A stretch of DNA of 64,000 nucleotides from Myxococcales bacterium. Its GTDB lineage: Bacteria > Myxococcota_A > Bradymonadia > UBA7976 > UBA1532. This document shows positions 32,256 through 40,293 of this stretch, in pieces (positions within the stretch are counted from its first letter, which is position 1; every line of letters begins with the position of its first letter). The notes below the pieces were generated by a model. The model searched no databases, had not been told where the DNA came from, and was given only the letters and a program-made list of their open reading frames with translations. The stretch lies in contig JACKDP010000004.1 in NCBI GenBank assembly GCA_020633435.1, positions 372,001 through 436,000 on the forward strand, read 5' to 3'. Position numbers and translations under genes: made by a program.

Positions 32256-33353
32256 ATGGCCCGCTTCACCGTCCCCCTCGTCGCCGCGCTCCTGAGCGCC
32301 GCCCCGGCGCTCGCCGCCACCACCACCGTCTGCGTCGACGTGCAGGTCAAGTCCTGGACCGCCCCCGACGCCCCGCCCGCCGAGGAGGCCCCCGCCGCCG
32401 AGGTCAGCGGCCCGGGCCCCCTCGTCCGCCCCGAGGCCGCCAACATCGAGGTGGAGGATCCCTTCGCCATCGACCCGGCCCGGTACCTGGAGCGCATGGT
32501 CCGCTACGAGGTCACGCACGAGGTGGGCTTCGAGGCCGTGGGCGAGGGCTGCGCCGAGCGCATGACCGTCGAGCTCTACCCCCTGCGCGATGGCTGGACG
32601 GTCTTCGCCCGCTACTCGGGTCACGCCCGCGAGGAGAAGGTCGACCAGGTGCAGCTCGACGAGTTCGTGCCCCTGTCCCAGCGCCTCGCCCGGGCCCTGC
32701 TGCGCGATCAGCCCATCACCGACACCATCACCCGCGAGACGGTGCTGCGCGCCGACTCCGAGTCGGACCTGCGGACCATCGACGGCAGCGGCCACTTCGT
32801 CCTGGCCCTCGGCACCACCCTGCGCGTCGGCTCGATGCCCACCGCCAACGGCGGCGTGCTGGGCGACGAGACCCGCTACCTGACGCCCATCAGCGTGCAG
32901 CTCGGCTACCGCGGCAAGTACAAGGCCTGGGGCGTCGACTTCTTCACCCGCGGCAGCCTGGGCTCGAGCCAGGCCGCCCCGCGCCAGAACCCCACCGGCG
33001 GCCACGTCGACTTCGATGGCAGCGGCGCCCTCGGCCTGCACTTCCTGCGCTACTTCGATGCCGAGGGCGTGACGTCGTTCTACCTGGGCGGCGGCGCGCA
33101 GTTCGAGCTGGCGCTGTACTCCATCATCCGGGCCGAAGAGGACCGCGGCGACGGGGATCGGGAGCGCTTCTTCGCGGGCGGCATCAACGCCGACCTGGTG
33201 ATCGGCTACGAGTTCATGCGGGCCAGCTCCGTGCACTTCTACCTGCAGGGCGAGGCCCACCTGCCCACCTACCTGCTCGACGTCGAGGTGGACGCCGGCG
33301 GCCTGGAGGCGTGGCTGCCCGGCGGCATGCTCCAGGTCGGCATGGTGTTCTGA
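32256..33353 (+). CDS. Exported protein, probable outer-membrane beta-barrel C-terminal domain
   Basis: This 365-residue protein has signal peptide MARFTVPLVAALLSAAPALA. A ~150-residue N-terminal domain follows with two Cys (TTVCVDVQVKSW ... VGEGCAERMTVELYPLRDGWTVFARYSGHAREEKVD), and then alternating aromatic beta-strands (ISVQLGYRGKYKAWGVDFFTRGSLG, SFYLGGGAQFELALYS, VHFYLQGEAHLPTYLLDVEV) ending in Phe, as in outer-membrane barrels. It is the first gene after the sigma-54 promoter and is paralogous in layout to the next gene. The function is unknown. Confidence 0.75.
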   Translation: MARFTVPLVAALLSAAPALAATTTVCVDVQVKSWTAPDAPPAEEAPAAEVSGPGPLVRPEAANIEVEDPFAIDPARYLERMVRYEVTHEVGFEAVGEGCAERMTVELYPLRDGWTVFARYSGHAREEKVDQVQLDEFVPLSQRLARALLRDQPITDTITRETVLRADSESDLRTIDGSGHFVLALGTTLRVGSMPTANGGVLGDETRYLTPISVQLGYRGKYKAWGVDFFTRGSLGSSQAAPRQNPTGGHVDFDGSGALGLHFLRYFDAEGVTSFYLGGGAQFELALYSIIRAEEDRGDGDRERFFAGGINADLVIGYEFMRASSVHFYLQGEAHLPTYLLDVEVDAGGLEAWLPGGMLQVGMVF

Positions 33354-34249
33354 TGCGGCCCGCCCTCCTGCTGGCGATCCTGCTGGTCGGGGGCGCCGCC
33401 CGGGCCCAGGGGCCCACCAGCACCTGCGTCGAGGTCCTCGGCGCCCCGGCGGAGCTGGGCGACCTGCGCCGCCTCGTCATGACCGAGCTCGACCGCCACC
33501 CGACGCACCGGGCGGCCGAGGCGGACTGCTCGTCGTTCCTGCGCGTCGAGGTGCTCGTCCTCGCCGGCAGCCAGTACCTCACGGGGCGGATCAACACCCA
33601 GGTGCCCCACCGCGAGGTCGTCGAGGACGGCGACATCGCCCGGGCGGTGGAGCGGATGCTGCGCGTCGTGCTGCACAACGATCCCGTGCGCCTGCGCGGC
33701 CCCCGGGACGAGGGCTGGCTGCGGGCGGGCATCGCGGCCCTGCGCGGCGGCCGAATGGTCTATGGAATCGAGGCCTTCCAGCTCATGGCCCCCCTCGACG
33801 GGGGCCTGGAGAGCATGCCCGGGCTGGCCGTGATGGTGCGGCGCGAGGTGGCGAGCTGGCACCTGGCGGCGCGGCTGAGCTACGCCGGGCGGACGGCGGG
33901 GGCGGGCCCCGATCTGCACCTGGTAGGCGACCTGGGCCTGCAGCTCCACCTCGCCTGGTTCCTGAGCCCCGAAGCCGACACGGCCTTCTACCTGGGCGGC
34001 GTCGCGGGCCTGGACCACCAGCGGTTCGAGGGGCCGTCGGCCATCGCGCCCGACGAGCGGCACAGCGCCTCGGCGACGGCCTTCGCCCTGGGTCTGCGCC
34101 TCGGCGTCGAGCTCTTCCGCACGACGACGGGCCGCCTCGACCTGTACGCCCAGGCCATGGCCCCCACCGGCGCCAGCACCGACGAGGAGGAGGGCGTGGT
34201 GGACGCCTGGGTGCCCTCGGTGAGCCTCGGGGCCGGGATCGCCTTCTGA
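33353..34249 (+). CDS. Exported protein, second of a paralogous outer-membrane-type pair
   Basis: This 298-residue protein's ATG shares a base with the previous stop (TGATG). Signal MRPALLLAILLVGGAARAQG. The two-Cys N-terminal domain (STCVEVLGAPAELGDLRRLVMTELDRHPTHRAAEADCSSFLRVEVLVLAGSQYLTGRIN) is followed by barrel-like strands (LHLVGDLGLQLHLAWFLSPEADTAFYLGG, SVSLGAGIAF) and a terminal Phe. The layout matches its upstream neighbour (Cys domain, then barrel ending in F), so the pair probably arose by duplication and functions together in the outer membrane. Confidence 0.75.
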   Translation: MRPALLLAILLVGGAARAQGPTSTCVEVLGAPAELGDLRRLVMTELDRHPTHRAAEADCSSFLRVEVLVLAGSQYLTGRINTQVPHREVVEDGDIARAVERMLRVVLHNDPVRLRGPRDEGWLRAGIAALRGGRMVYGIEAFQLMAPLDGGLESMPGLAVMVRREVASWHLAARLSYAGRTAGAGPDLHLVGDLGLQLHLAWFLSPEADTAFYLGGVAGLDHQRFEGPSAIAPDERHSASATAFALGLRLGVELFRTTTGRLDLYAQAMAPTGASTDEEEGVVDAWVPSVSLGAGIAF

Positions 34250-34863
34250 TGCGCCGCCTGCTGCTCATGGGGCTGGCCCTCTCGGGCTGCCTGCCCCTGG
34301 CGTGGGTGAACCCGCCGTTCGACGCCTCGGCCGCCGTCGCCGTGCGGGATGGCGAAGGCCGCCCGGCGGTGGTGGGCGACTTCGAGGTCGTCGCGCTGCC
34401 CCTGAACGCCTGGGAGGGCACCGCCGACCTGCCGGTGGACGTGGGCGTGGGGGGCCGCTTCCACGCCGCCCGCCTGGCGTCGCAGCGGTTCGCCCGGCTG
34501 GAGGGGCGCCTGACCGTGCCCCTCACGCTGTATCGCGATGGGGTCACGCGGGTGGCCAGCGAGCTCTCCGGTGGGGTGACGCTCGATCCCGCCGGGGACG
34601 CGACCCTGGATCCCTTCGCGAGCTGGCGCTTCCTCTGGGGCGTCGAGACCTTCGTGGACAAGGAGAACGGGGGCGGCTGCGAGTCCGGCAGCCGCAGCCT
34701 GGCATGCGCGGGCGGCGTCTTCCACGGGCTGTTCGGCGTCAACCTCTTCGCCGAGGCCGCCGTGATGCGCGTCGGCGAGGAGACCCTGTGGCTGGCCTCG
34801 ACGGGCTTCCTGCTGCGGGCCCCCGCCAGCATGGGCGCGGGCTTCCTGTTCTTCATCCCCTGA
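34249..34863 (+). CDS. Lipoprotein, third gene of the sigma-54 unit
   Basis: This 204-residue protein has ATG 34249 overlapping the previous stop (TGATG). Signal MRRLLLMGLALSGC with lipobox. The mature part consists of beta-like strands (FDASAAVAVRDGEGRPAVVGDFEVVALPLN; ERLTVPLTLYRDG-like; SWRFLWGVETFVDK), and one region contains two Cys (GGGCESGSRSLACAGG). It ends ASMGAGFLFFIP. The same TGATG coupling links all three genes, so a trimeric export or outer-membrane assembly is possible. No family is recognised. Confidence 0.72.
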   Translation: MRRLLLMGLALSGCLPLAWVNPPFDASAAVAVRDGEGRPAVVGDFEVVALPLNAWEGTADLPVDVGVGGRFHAARLASQRFARLEGRLTVPLTLYRDGVTRVASELSGGVTLDPAGDATLDPFASWRFLWGVETFVDKENGGGCESGSRSLACAGGVFHGLFGVNLFAEAAVMRVGEETLWLASTGFLLRAPASMGAGFLFFIP

Positions 34864-34939
34864 GCGGTGAGGGCCGGCGCGCGCCGTCTGCGTAGCCGGG
34901 TCAGACAGGCGCCCTTGCCTGCACCGACGGGAGACGATC

Positions 34940-37900
34940 ATGCGCAAGACCCTCATCCGCCACGCGCTCGCCGCGCTGCTGCTGGCCCACGGCCTGAGCG
35001 GCTGCAGCGACTCGCCGGCCAGCGATCCGGACGCGGCGCCGCTGCCGGACGCCGGGCCGCAGCCGGACGCCGCGCCCCCCCTGCCCGACGCCGAGCCCCC
35101 TCTGCCCGACGCCGAGCCGCCCATGCCGGACGCCGAGCCGCCCATGCCGGACGCCGAGCCCCCCCTGCCCGACGCCGAGCCCCCCCTGCCCGACGCCGAG
35201 CCCCCGCCGCCGCCCGAGCCGAGCCTGCAGGCCCGCCTGGAGGGCTTCTCCATCGCCGGCGGCGCCGACGAGGGGCGGGCGTCCGTGGGCGGCGAGGTGG
35301 CCATGCGGCTGCAGTTCAGCGCGCTCATCGAGGACTGCCCCGGCTGCGCCGTCCAGGTCGCCGTGGGCGCGGGCCCCGAGAGCGCCTGCGCGTACGACGC
35401 CGTGCCGGAGGCCGGCGTCCAGACCGCCGACTTCAGCCTGCGCGCCCCGGGCAACCCGGGCGCCTTCCCCGTCCGCTGGGCCGCCGTCCTCGACGGCGAC
35501 TGCAACGCCGCCCGCGCCGCCCTGGCCGCCGGCGAGGCCATCGGCCGGCTGGTGGTCGAGGCCGCCCCGCCCCCGAGCCCGAGCCTCGCGACGCGCCTGG
35601 AGTCGCTGTCCATCGACGGCGGCGGCGACGAGGCCATGGTCCAGACCCGCGCCGACGTGCCCATGACCCTGCGCTTCGGCCTGGACGTCGAGGACTGTCC
35701 CGGCTGCGCCGTCCAGGTCGCCGTGGGCCTGGGCGACAGCGCCACCTGCGCCTACGACGGCCCGCCCCAGGCCGGCGGGCTGGTGGCCGAGTTCGCCCTG
35801 CGCGCGCCCGCCGCACCCGGCCCCTACCCGGTGCGCTGGGCCGCCGTGCTCGACGGCGACTGCGCCGACGCCGTCGCCGCCGTCTCGGCCGGCGCCGCCA
35901 TCGGCCGCGTCGTCGCCGAGGACGCCCCGCCCCCGCCCATGCCCAGCCTGGCGGCCCGCCTGGAGGCCCTCTCCATCGCCGGCGGCGCCGACGACGTGCG
36001 GGTGCTCGCGGGCAGCAACATGCCGATCTCCATGGACTTTCGGCTGACCGTGCAGGACTGCCCCAGCTGCGCGGCCCAGGTGGCCGTGGGCGTCGGCGGC
36101 GCCAGCGTCTGCGCCTTCGACGGCGTGCCCGGCGGTGGCGTCGAGCGCGCCCGCTTCGAGCTGCCCGCGCCCGCCGCCGCCGGGGTCTACCCCGTGCGGT
36201 GGGCCGCCGTCCTCGACCGGGACTGCGCCGCCGCCCAGGCCGCCCTGGCCAATGGCGAGGCCATCGGCCGGATCGCCACCGACGCCCAGCCGCCCCCGCC
36301 CGTGAACCAGATCCCCGTCATCGACGACATCGCCCTGACGCGGCCGACCTTCGCGACGGGCTGTCGGTCGGTGGTCGAGGCCTTCGCGCGGGATCCCGAT
36401 AGCGATCCGCTCACCTACACCTGGAGCGGCGACGCCATGGGCCAGGGCGCCCGCCTGGAGCTGCCCGGCGGCCCGGCCCGCAACGTCCGCGTGAGCCTGG
36501 TGGTCGAGGATGGCCGCGGCGGCCTGGCCCGCCGGGCGGTGGATCTGAGCGTGCCCGCGTGCGAGCTGCCGGCCGGCGCCGTCTCCAACGCGGCGGGCGA
36601 TCACGCCTACCTGTACGTGGCCGACGGCGACACCTACGACGGCCACCGCTACGCCGCGGCCGACCGCTTCGGCTACCTGGCGACCCTCACCTCGCAGGCC
36701 GAGCTGGACCTGGTGATGGGGCTGCGCGGCCGCCTGGATCCCTGGATCGGCCTCTGGTCGCCGCTCCAGGACGGGAACTTCGCCCCCATCACCGGCGAGT
36801 CGACCGACCTGACGGCCTGGTGCCCCAACGAGCCCAACAACCGGGGCGGCGAGGAGTTCGCCGTCGAGCTCTACCCGGACGGCTGCTTCAACGACGCCGC
36901 CGGCGCGACGCTGCGGGGGGCCGTCCTGGAGTTCGAGCTGCCCGGGAGCGCCGACGACGTCTCGGCCGGCGGCTCGTTCGACCGCCCGGGCTTCGCCGAG
37001 GGAGGGACCGACCGGACCTTCCTGCGCATCACCGAGCCCCGCAACGTCCGCATCCGCGTGACGGACCGCGCCGGTGGCTGCGACCGGGTCCTCGGGGATC
37101 CCATGCTGCGCATCCTGCAGGCGGGCGACGTGATCTTCGAGAACGACGACGCCAACGGCGTCCTGTGCTCGATGCTGCACCTCGCCCTCGAGCCGGGCCT
37201 GTACGACCTGAACGTCCGCGGCTACCGCGGCGGCGCGCTGCAGGACTACCGCCTGGAGGTCGACCTGGACGCCCCGGTCAACCAGCCCCCCGTCATCGAC
37301 GACGTGCAGCTCCGGCCCGGTGACTACGGCCCCGCCAGCCTCTGCCGGGGCGTCGTGCAGGTCATCGCCCACGATCCCGAGGGTGCCCGCACCAACACCA
37401 CCGTCGGGGGCGACGCGAACACCGTCATCATCCCCGCCGGCCCGGCCCGGGACCTCCACCTCACCATCCGGGTCGACGACAACATTGGCGGCGTCGCCGA
37501 GCGGGCCGTCACGTTCACCCTGCCCGGCTGCGAGCTCATCCCGGGGGCGGTTCCCAACGAGGCGGGCGACCGCGCCTACCTGTACGTCGCGGATCTCGGC
37601 ACCTACGACACGCAGCGGGTCGAGGCCGCCCGCCGGGGCGGGCACCTGGCGACCCTCGACGCCGCTGAGCGCGCCTTCATCGTCCCGTCCTTCGACGGCA
37701 TGCTGGCGCCCTGGGTCGGGGTCTGGTCCCCGCTGCGCGACCATGTGTTCGAGACCATCACCGGCGAGCCCCTGGGCGAGGACCCCTTCTGCGGGGGCGA
37801 GCCGAACAACGCCGGGGGCGACGAGTACGCGGCCGAGCTGTGGAACATCGCGTGCCTGAACGACGATGGCATCAACGACCGGAAGCCCATGCTGATCGAG

Positions 37901-38239
37901 TACGAGCTGCCCGGCAGCGCCGCCGACGTCAGCCTGCCGGGTGACCACGACCGCCCCGCGGTGCTCCCGGGCGGGGTGGACCGGACCTTCATCCGGCTGA
38001 CCGAGCCGCACACCGTGCGCATCAGCCTCCACAGCCGGGATGGGGGCTGCGAGGCCATGGATCCGGTGCTGCGGGCGCGCTTCGGTGGGGACGTCATCGC
38101 CGAGAACGATGACTTCAACCGCCTGTGCTCCCAGCTCACCCTCGACCTGGAGCCGGGCCTCTACGACCTCAACGTCGTCGCCTTCCGCGCCGGCGCCGCC
38201 CTGCCCGAGTACCGCATCACCGTGACCTACGACCCGTAG
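34940..38239 (+). CDS. Multidomain lipoprotein with two C-type-lectin-like domains
   Basis: This 1099-residue protein has lipobox GLSGC (Cys about 22) and a LPDAEPP repeat linker (48-89). Three ~120-residue homologous repeats follow (starting near 93, 213 and 333), each with CPGCAVQVAVG-like and YPVRWAAVLDGDC motifs. Two modules come next, each of a PKD/Ig-like region, a C-type-lectin-like domain (YLYVADGDTYDGHRYAAADRFGYLATLTS...WCPNEPNNRGGEEFAVEL, and FCGGEPNNAGGDEYAAEL, both with EPN) and a PPC-like domain (FLRITEPRNVRIRV...LEPGLYDLNV). EPN suggests Ca-dependent sugar binding. It is probably an outer-surface carbohydrate-binding or adhesion protein. SD GGGAG. Confidence 0.85.
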   Translation: MRKTLIRHALAALLLAHGLSGCSDSPASDPDAAPLPDAGPQPDAAPPLPDAEPPLPDAEPPMPDAEPPMPDAEPPLPDAEPPLPDAEPPPPPEPSLQARLEGFSIAGGADEGRASVGGEVAMRLQFSALIEDCPGCAVQVAVGAGPESACAYDAVPEAGVQTADFSLRAPGNPGAFPVRWAAVLDGDCNAARAALAAGEAIGRLVVEAAPPPSPSLATRLESLSIDGGGDEAMVQTRADVPMTLRFGLDVEDCPGCAVQVAVGLGDSATCAYDGPPQAGGLVAEFALRAPAAPGPYPVRWAAVLDGDCADAVAAVSAGAAIGRVVAEDAPPPPMPSLAARLEALSIAGGADDVRVLAGSNMPISMDFRLTVQDCPSCAAQVAVGVGGASVCAFDGVPGGGVERARFELPAPAAAGVYPVRWAAVLDRDCAAAQAALANGEAIGRIATDAQPPPPVNQIPVIDDIALTRPTFATGCRSVVEAFARDPDSDPLTYTWSGDAMGQGARLELPGGPARNVRVSLVVEDGRGGLARRAVDLSVPACELPAGAVSNAAGDHAYLYVADGDTYDGHRYAAADRFGYLATLTSQAELDLVMGLRGRLDPWIGLWSPLQDGNFAPITGESTDLTAWCPNEPNNRGGEEFAVELYPDGCFNDAAGATLRGAVLEFELPGSADDVSAGGSFDRPGFAEGGTDRTFLRITEPRNVRIRVTDRAGGCDRVLGDPMLRILQAGDVIFENDDANGVLCSMLHLALEPGLYDLNVRGYRGGALQDYRLEVDLDAPVNQPPVIDDVQLRPGDYGPASLCRGVVQVIAHDPEGARTNTTVGGDANTVIIPAGPARDLHLTIRVDDNIGGVAERAVTFTLPGCELIPGAVPNEAGDRAYLYVADLGTYDTQRVEAARRGGHLATLDAAERAFIVPSFDGMLAPWVGVWSPLRDHVFETITGEPLGEDPFCGGEPNNAGGDEYAAELWNIACLNDDGINDRKPMLIEYELPGSAADVSLPGDHDRPAVLPGGVDRTFIRLTEPHTVRISLHSRDGGCEAMDPVLRARFGGDVIAENDDFNRLCSQLTLDLEPGLYDLNVVAFRAGAALPEYRITVTYDP
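35081..35206. repeat. 21-bp tandem repeat encoding LPDAEPP/MPDAEPP
   Basis: Six consecutive 21-bp units encode the heptapeptide (L/M)PDAEPP, forming the extended spacer between the lipidated Cys and the folded domains. Units differ mainly by the L/M codon and by C-run length in the Pro codons. In-frame copy changes would alter spacer length. Confidence 0.85.
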
Positions 38240-38242
38240 CCG

Positions 38243-38548
38243 TCACCCGGGCAACCCCGCCACGATCTCCACCCCCCGCCGCTCCCGCGCCATCCGCTCC
38301 AGCAGCGCCGCGTCCTTCGCGAACAGCAGGACGTGGCGGCACCCCCGGCACACATACGCCGTCATCTCGACGACGAACCGGCGGTCCTTGCTGCCCCCGA
38401 AGAGCCCCGTCTCCCCCGACGGGCCGTAGTAGCCCGTCAGTCCCAAGGGCTTGATACTGTTGGCGAATTCGTAGTGGGGGCTCTCCACCGTCTCGATGGC
38501 GAAGAACTCGCCGTGGCCACACTGCGGGCAGCCGCGCTCCCGGGACAT
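38243..38548 (-). CDS. Small zinc-ribbon-like protein
   Basis: This 101-residue cytoplasmic protein has two CxxC knuckles, CPQCGH near the N-terminus and CRGCRH near residue 70, probably binding one Zn. The middle, FFAIETVESPHYEFANSIKPLGLTGYYG, is not recognised. ATG 38548 is preferred because GGAGGA lies 7 bp upstream; a GTG two codons earlier overlaps that SD. It converges with the lectin-like lipoprotein gene, with a 3-bp gap between the stop codons. No specific role can be given. Confidence 0.78.
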   Translation of the reverse strand: MSRERGCPQCGHGEFFAIETVESPHYEFANSIKPLGLTGYYGPSGETGLFGGSKDRRFVVEMTAYVCRGCRHVLLFAKDAALLERMARERRGVEIVAGLPG

Positions 38549-38637
38549 GGGCACCTCCTCCGGGCGTCACGGCCCGCGACGTGTGGGGCCAGGATGGCGT
38601 ACCCTCCGGGGCCTGACCACCCCAGGAGGCCCCCCCG

Positions 38638-39363
38638 ATGCTCACCTCGCTCCTCGCCGCCGGTCTGCTGCTCGCCGCCCCGCCCACCGGGACGCCGGGC
38701 CCCGAGGCCGACGCCCTCGCCCGCCGCATGGAGGCCGCCGTGGGCGTCGCGGCCTGGCAGGCGACCGGCGCCGTCCAGTGGACGTTCGCCGGCAAGCGCC
38801 ACCACCTCTGGGATCGGCAGCGCAGCCTCGTCGAGGTGCGCGTCGACGCCCAGCGCGTCCTGCTGGATCTGACGGCCGATCGGGGGCTGGCCTGGGAGGG
38901 CGAGGCCGCCCTGACGGGAGAGGCCGCCGCGAAGGCCCTCGACGACGCCCACGCCGCCTGGACGAACGACGCCTTCTGGCTCAACCCCCTGGCCAAGCTC
39001 TTCGACGCCGGCGTGACCCGCAGCCAGGTCGTCGAGGGCGACAAGGTGGGGCTGCTCGTGCAGTACACCGCGGGCGGGCGCACCCCCGGCGACGCCTACC
39101 TCTGGTGGCCCGGCCCCGACGGCACCCCCACGCGCTGGCAGCTGTGGACGTCGAACATCCCCGTCGGCGGCCTGGAGGCCACCTGGGACGGCTGGATCAC
39201 CCTGGCCACCGGCGCCCGCGTCTCGACCCGGCACGTCTTCCCCATGCGCGAGCTGCTGCTGACCGACGCCCAGGGCGCCGCGACCCTCGCCGCCCTGCGG
39301 CCCGGCCCCGATCCCTTCGCCGCCCTCGTCGACTGCGCCGGCTGCACCGCGCGCCCCCGCTGA
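38638..39363 (+). CDS. Exported protein of unknown function, LolA-like pattern
   Basis: This 241-residue protein has a signal MLTSLLAAGLLLAAPPTG. The mature sequence alternates strands such as VQWTFAGKRHHLWDRQRSLVEVRVDAQRVLLDLTADRGLAWEG, and continues DAYLWWPGPDGTPTRWQLWTSNIPVGGLEATWDGW. This resembles outer-membrane lipoprotein-sorting (LolA/LolB-like) folds that test a periplasmic hydrophobic ligand, but there is no conclusive motif. It ends with two Cys (VDCAGCTA). SD GGAGG precedes the ATG, and a TACCCT -10-like element lies upstream at about 38600. Confidence 0.7.
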   Translation: MLTSLLAAGLLLAAPPTGTPGPEADALARRMEAAVGVAAWQATGAVQWTFAGKRHHLWDRQRSLVEVRVDAQRVLLDLTADRGLAWEGEAALTGEAAAKALDDAHAAWTNDAFWLNPLAKLFDAGVTRSQVVEGDKVGLLVQYTAGGRTPGDAYLWWPGPDGTPTRWQLWTSNIPVGGLEATWDGWITLATGARVSTRHVFPMRELLLTDAQGAATLAALRPGPDPFAALVDCAGCTARPR

Positions 39364-39377
39364 TCGGCGGCCTGTGC

Positions 39378-39383
39378 TACAAC
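39378..39383 (+). promoter_or_regulatory. -10 element immediately upstream of a start codon
   Basis: TACAAC preceded by TGC (extended -10) ends 7 nt before ATG 39391, and no SD is present. This predicts a leaderless transcript for the DUF202-type gene. Confidence 0.4.
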
Positions 39384-39390
39384 GCCCGCC

Positions 39391-39741
39391 ATGAGAGGCC
39401 CCGATCACCGCGTGTTCTTCGCCGCCGAGCGGACGCTCCTCGCCTGGGTGCGCTCCGGCATCGCCCTCATCGGCCTCGGCTTCGTGGTCGCCCGCTTCGG
39501 GCTCTTCCTGCGCCTGGCGTCGGCGACGCACATCGACCAGCGCACCGACGGCCTGCTGCTGGCCGGCGTCGGCATGACCGGCCTGGGCGCCCTGGCCTGC
39601 GCGGGGGCCGCCCTGCGCTTTCGCCGCCTGCTGCGGGGCCTGGGCGAGCGCCCGGCCCACTGGTCCCCCGCCGTCCCCGTCGTCTTCGCGTGGACGCTGG
39701 CCGTCGGGGGCCTGCTGCTGGGGGTCGCCTCCATCCGATAG
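39391..39741 (+). CDS. DUF202 family small membrane protein
   Basis: This 116-residue protein opens with FFAAERTLLAWVRSGIALIGLGFVVARFGLF, the DUF202 (YidH-type) signature of an ERT.LAW.R motif followed by a transmembrane helix. Helices 2 and 3 follow at about 50-72 and 93-112. It is an inner-membrane protein of unknown function. The gene next to it encodes another membrane protein 12 bp downstream, so they are probably co-transcribed. Confidence 0.85.
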   Translation: MRGPDHRVFFAAERTLLAWVRSGIALIGLGFVVARFGLFLRLASATHIDQRTDGLLLAGVGMTGLGALACAGAALRFRRLLRGLGERPAHWSPAVPVVFAWTLAVGGLLLGVASIR

Positions 39742-39753
39742 GGGAGCGAGGGC

Positions 39754-40290
39754 GTGACGCAGCGCGATGACCGACCCCCTGGCCCGGCCCGCGGCGCGGC
39801 GCTCTTCGTGGCCTACTACGGGTCCTGGTGGCTGGTCGTGCGGGCCGCTGCGAGCGGCGCGCCGGGCGCCTGGCCGGCCCTGGCCCTCGTCGTCTCGGCG
39901 GCGGGCTGGCGCTGGTCGGGCCTGCCCCTCCGCCGCTTCCTCGCCTTCGCCCTGGCCTTCGCGGCGGTGGGCGTGGTGGGGGACGCCGTCTGCCTGCGCC
40001 TGGGCCTCGTCGCCTTCGAGAGCCCGGGGCCGCTCCCCCTGCTGCCCCCGCTCTGGATGGCCGCGCTCTGGCTGCTCTTCTCGGGGACGTTCCCCGTCAC
40101 GATGCGCTGGCTCTACGGCCGCCCGGTGGCCGCCGCGGTGGGGGGCGCCGTCTTCGCGCCGCTGAGCTACCTGGCCTGCGACCGCCTGGGCTGCCTGCAC
40201 CTGGCGCTGCCCACGGCCCTCGGCCTCGGGCTGGCCTGGGCCGCCCTGCTCGCCGTCATCGCCGCCCGGGCGCCCCGCTGGCTGGGTTGA
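39754..40290 (+). CDS. DUF2878-type membrane protein
   Basis: This 178-residue protein has a GTG start with a GGGAG SD. It has about five transmembrane helices, including FLAFALAFAAVGVVGDAVCLRLGLVAF and PPLWMAALWLLFSGTFPVTMRWL. The pattern of VGD at the end of a helix and LWM..LW..F......S..WL matches DUF2878 as I recall it. It is an inner-membrane protein with no known activity. It ends facing the converging large lipoprotein gene (3 bp between stops). Confidence 0.7.
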   Translation: MTQRDDRPPGPARGAALFVAYYGSWWLVVRAAASGAPGAWPALALVVSAAGWRWSGLPLRRFLAFALAFAAVGVVGDAVCLRLGLVAFESPGPLPLLPPLWMAALWLLFSGTFPVTMRWLYGRPVAAAVGGAVFAPLSYLACDRLGCLHLALPTALGLGLAWAALLAVIAARAPRWLG

Positions 40291-40293
40291 GGC

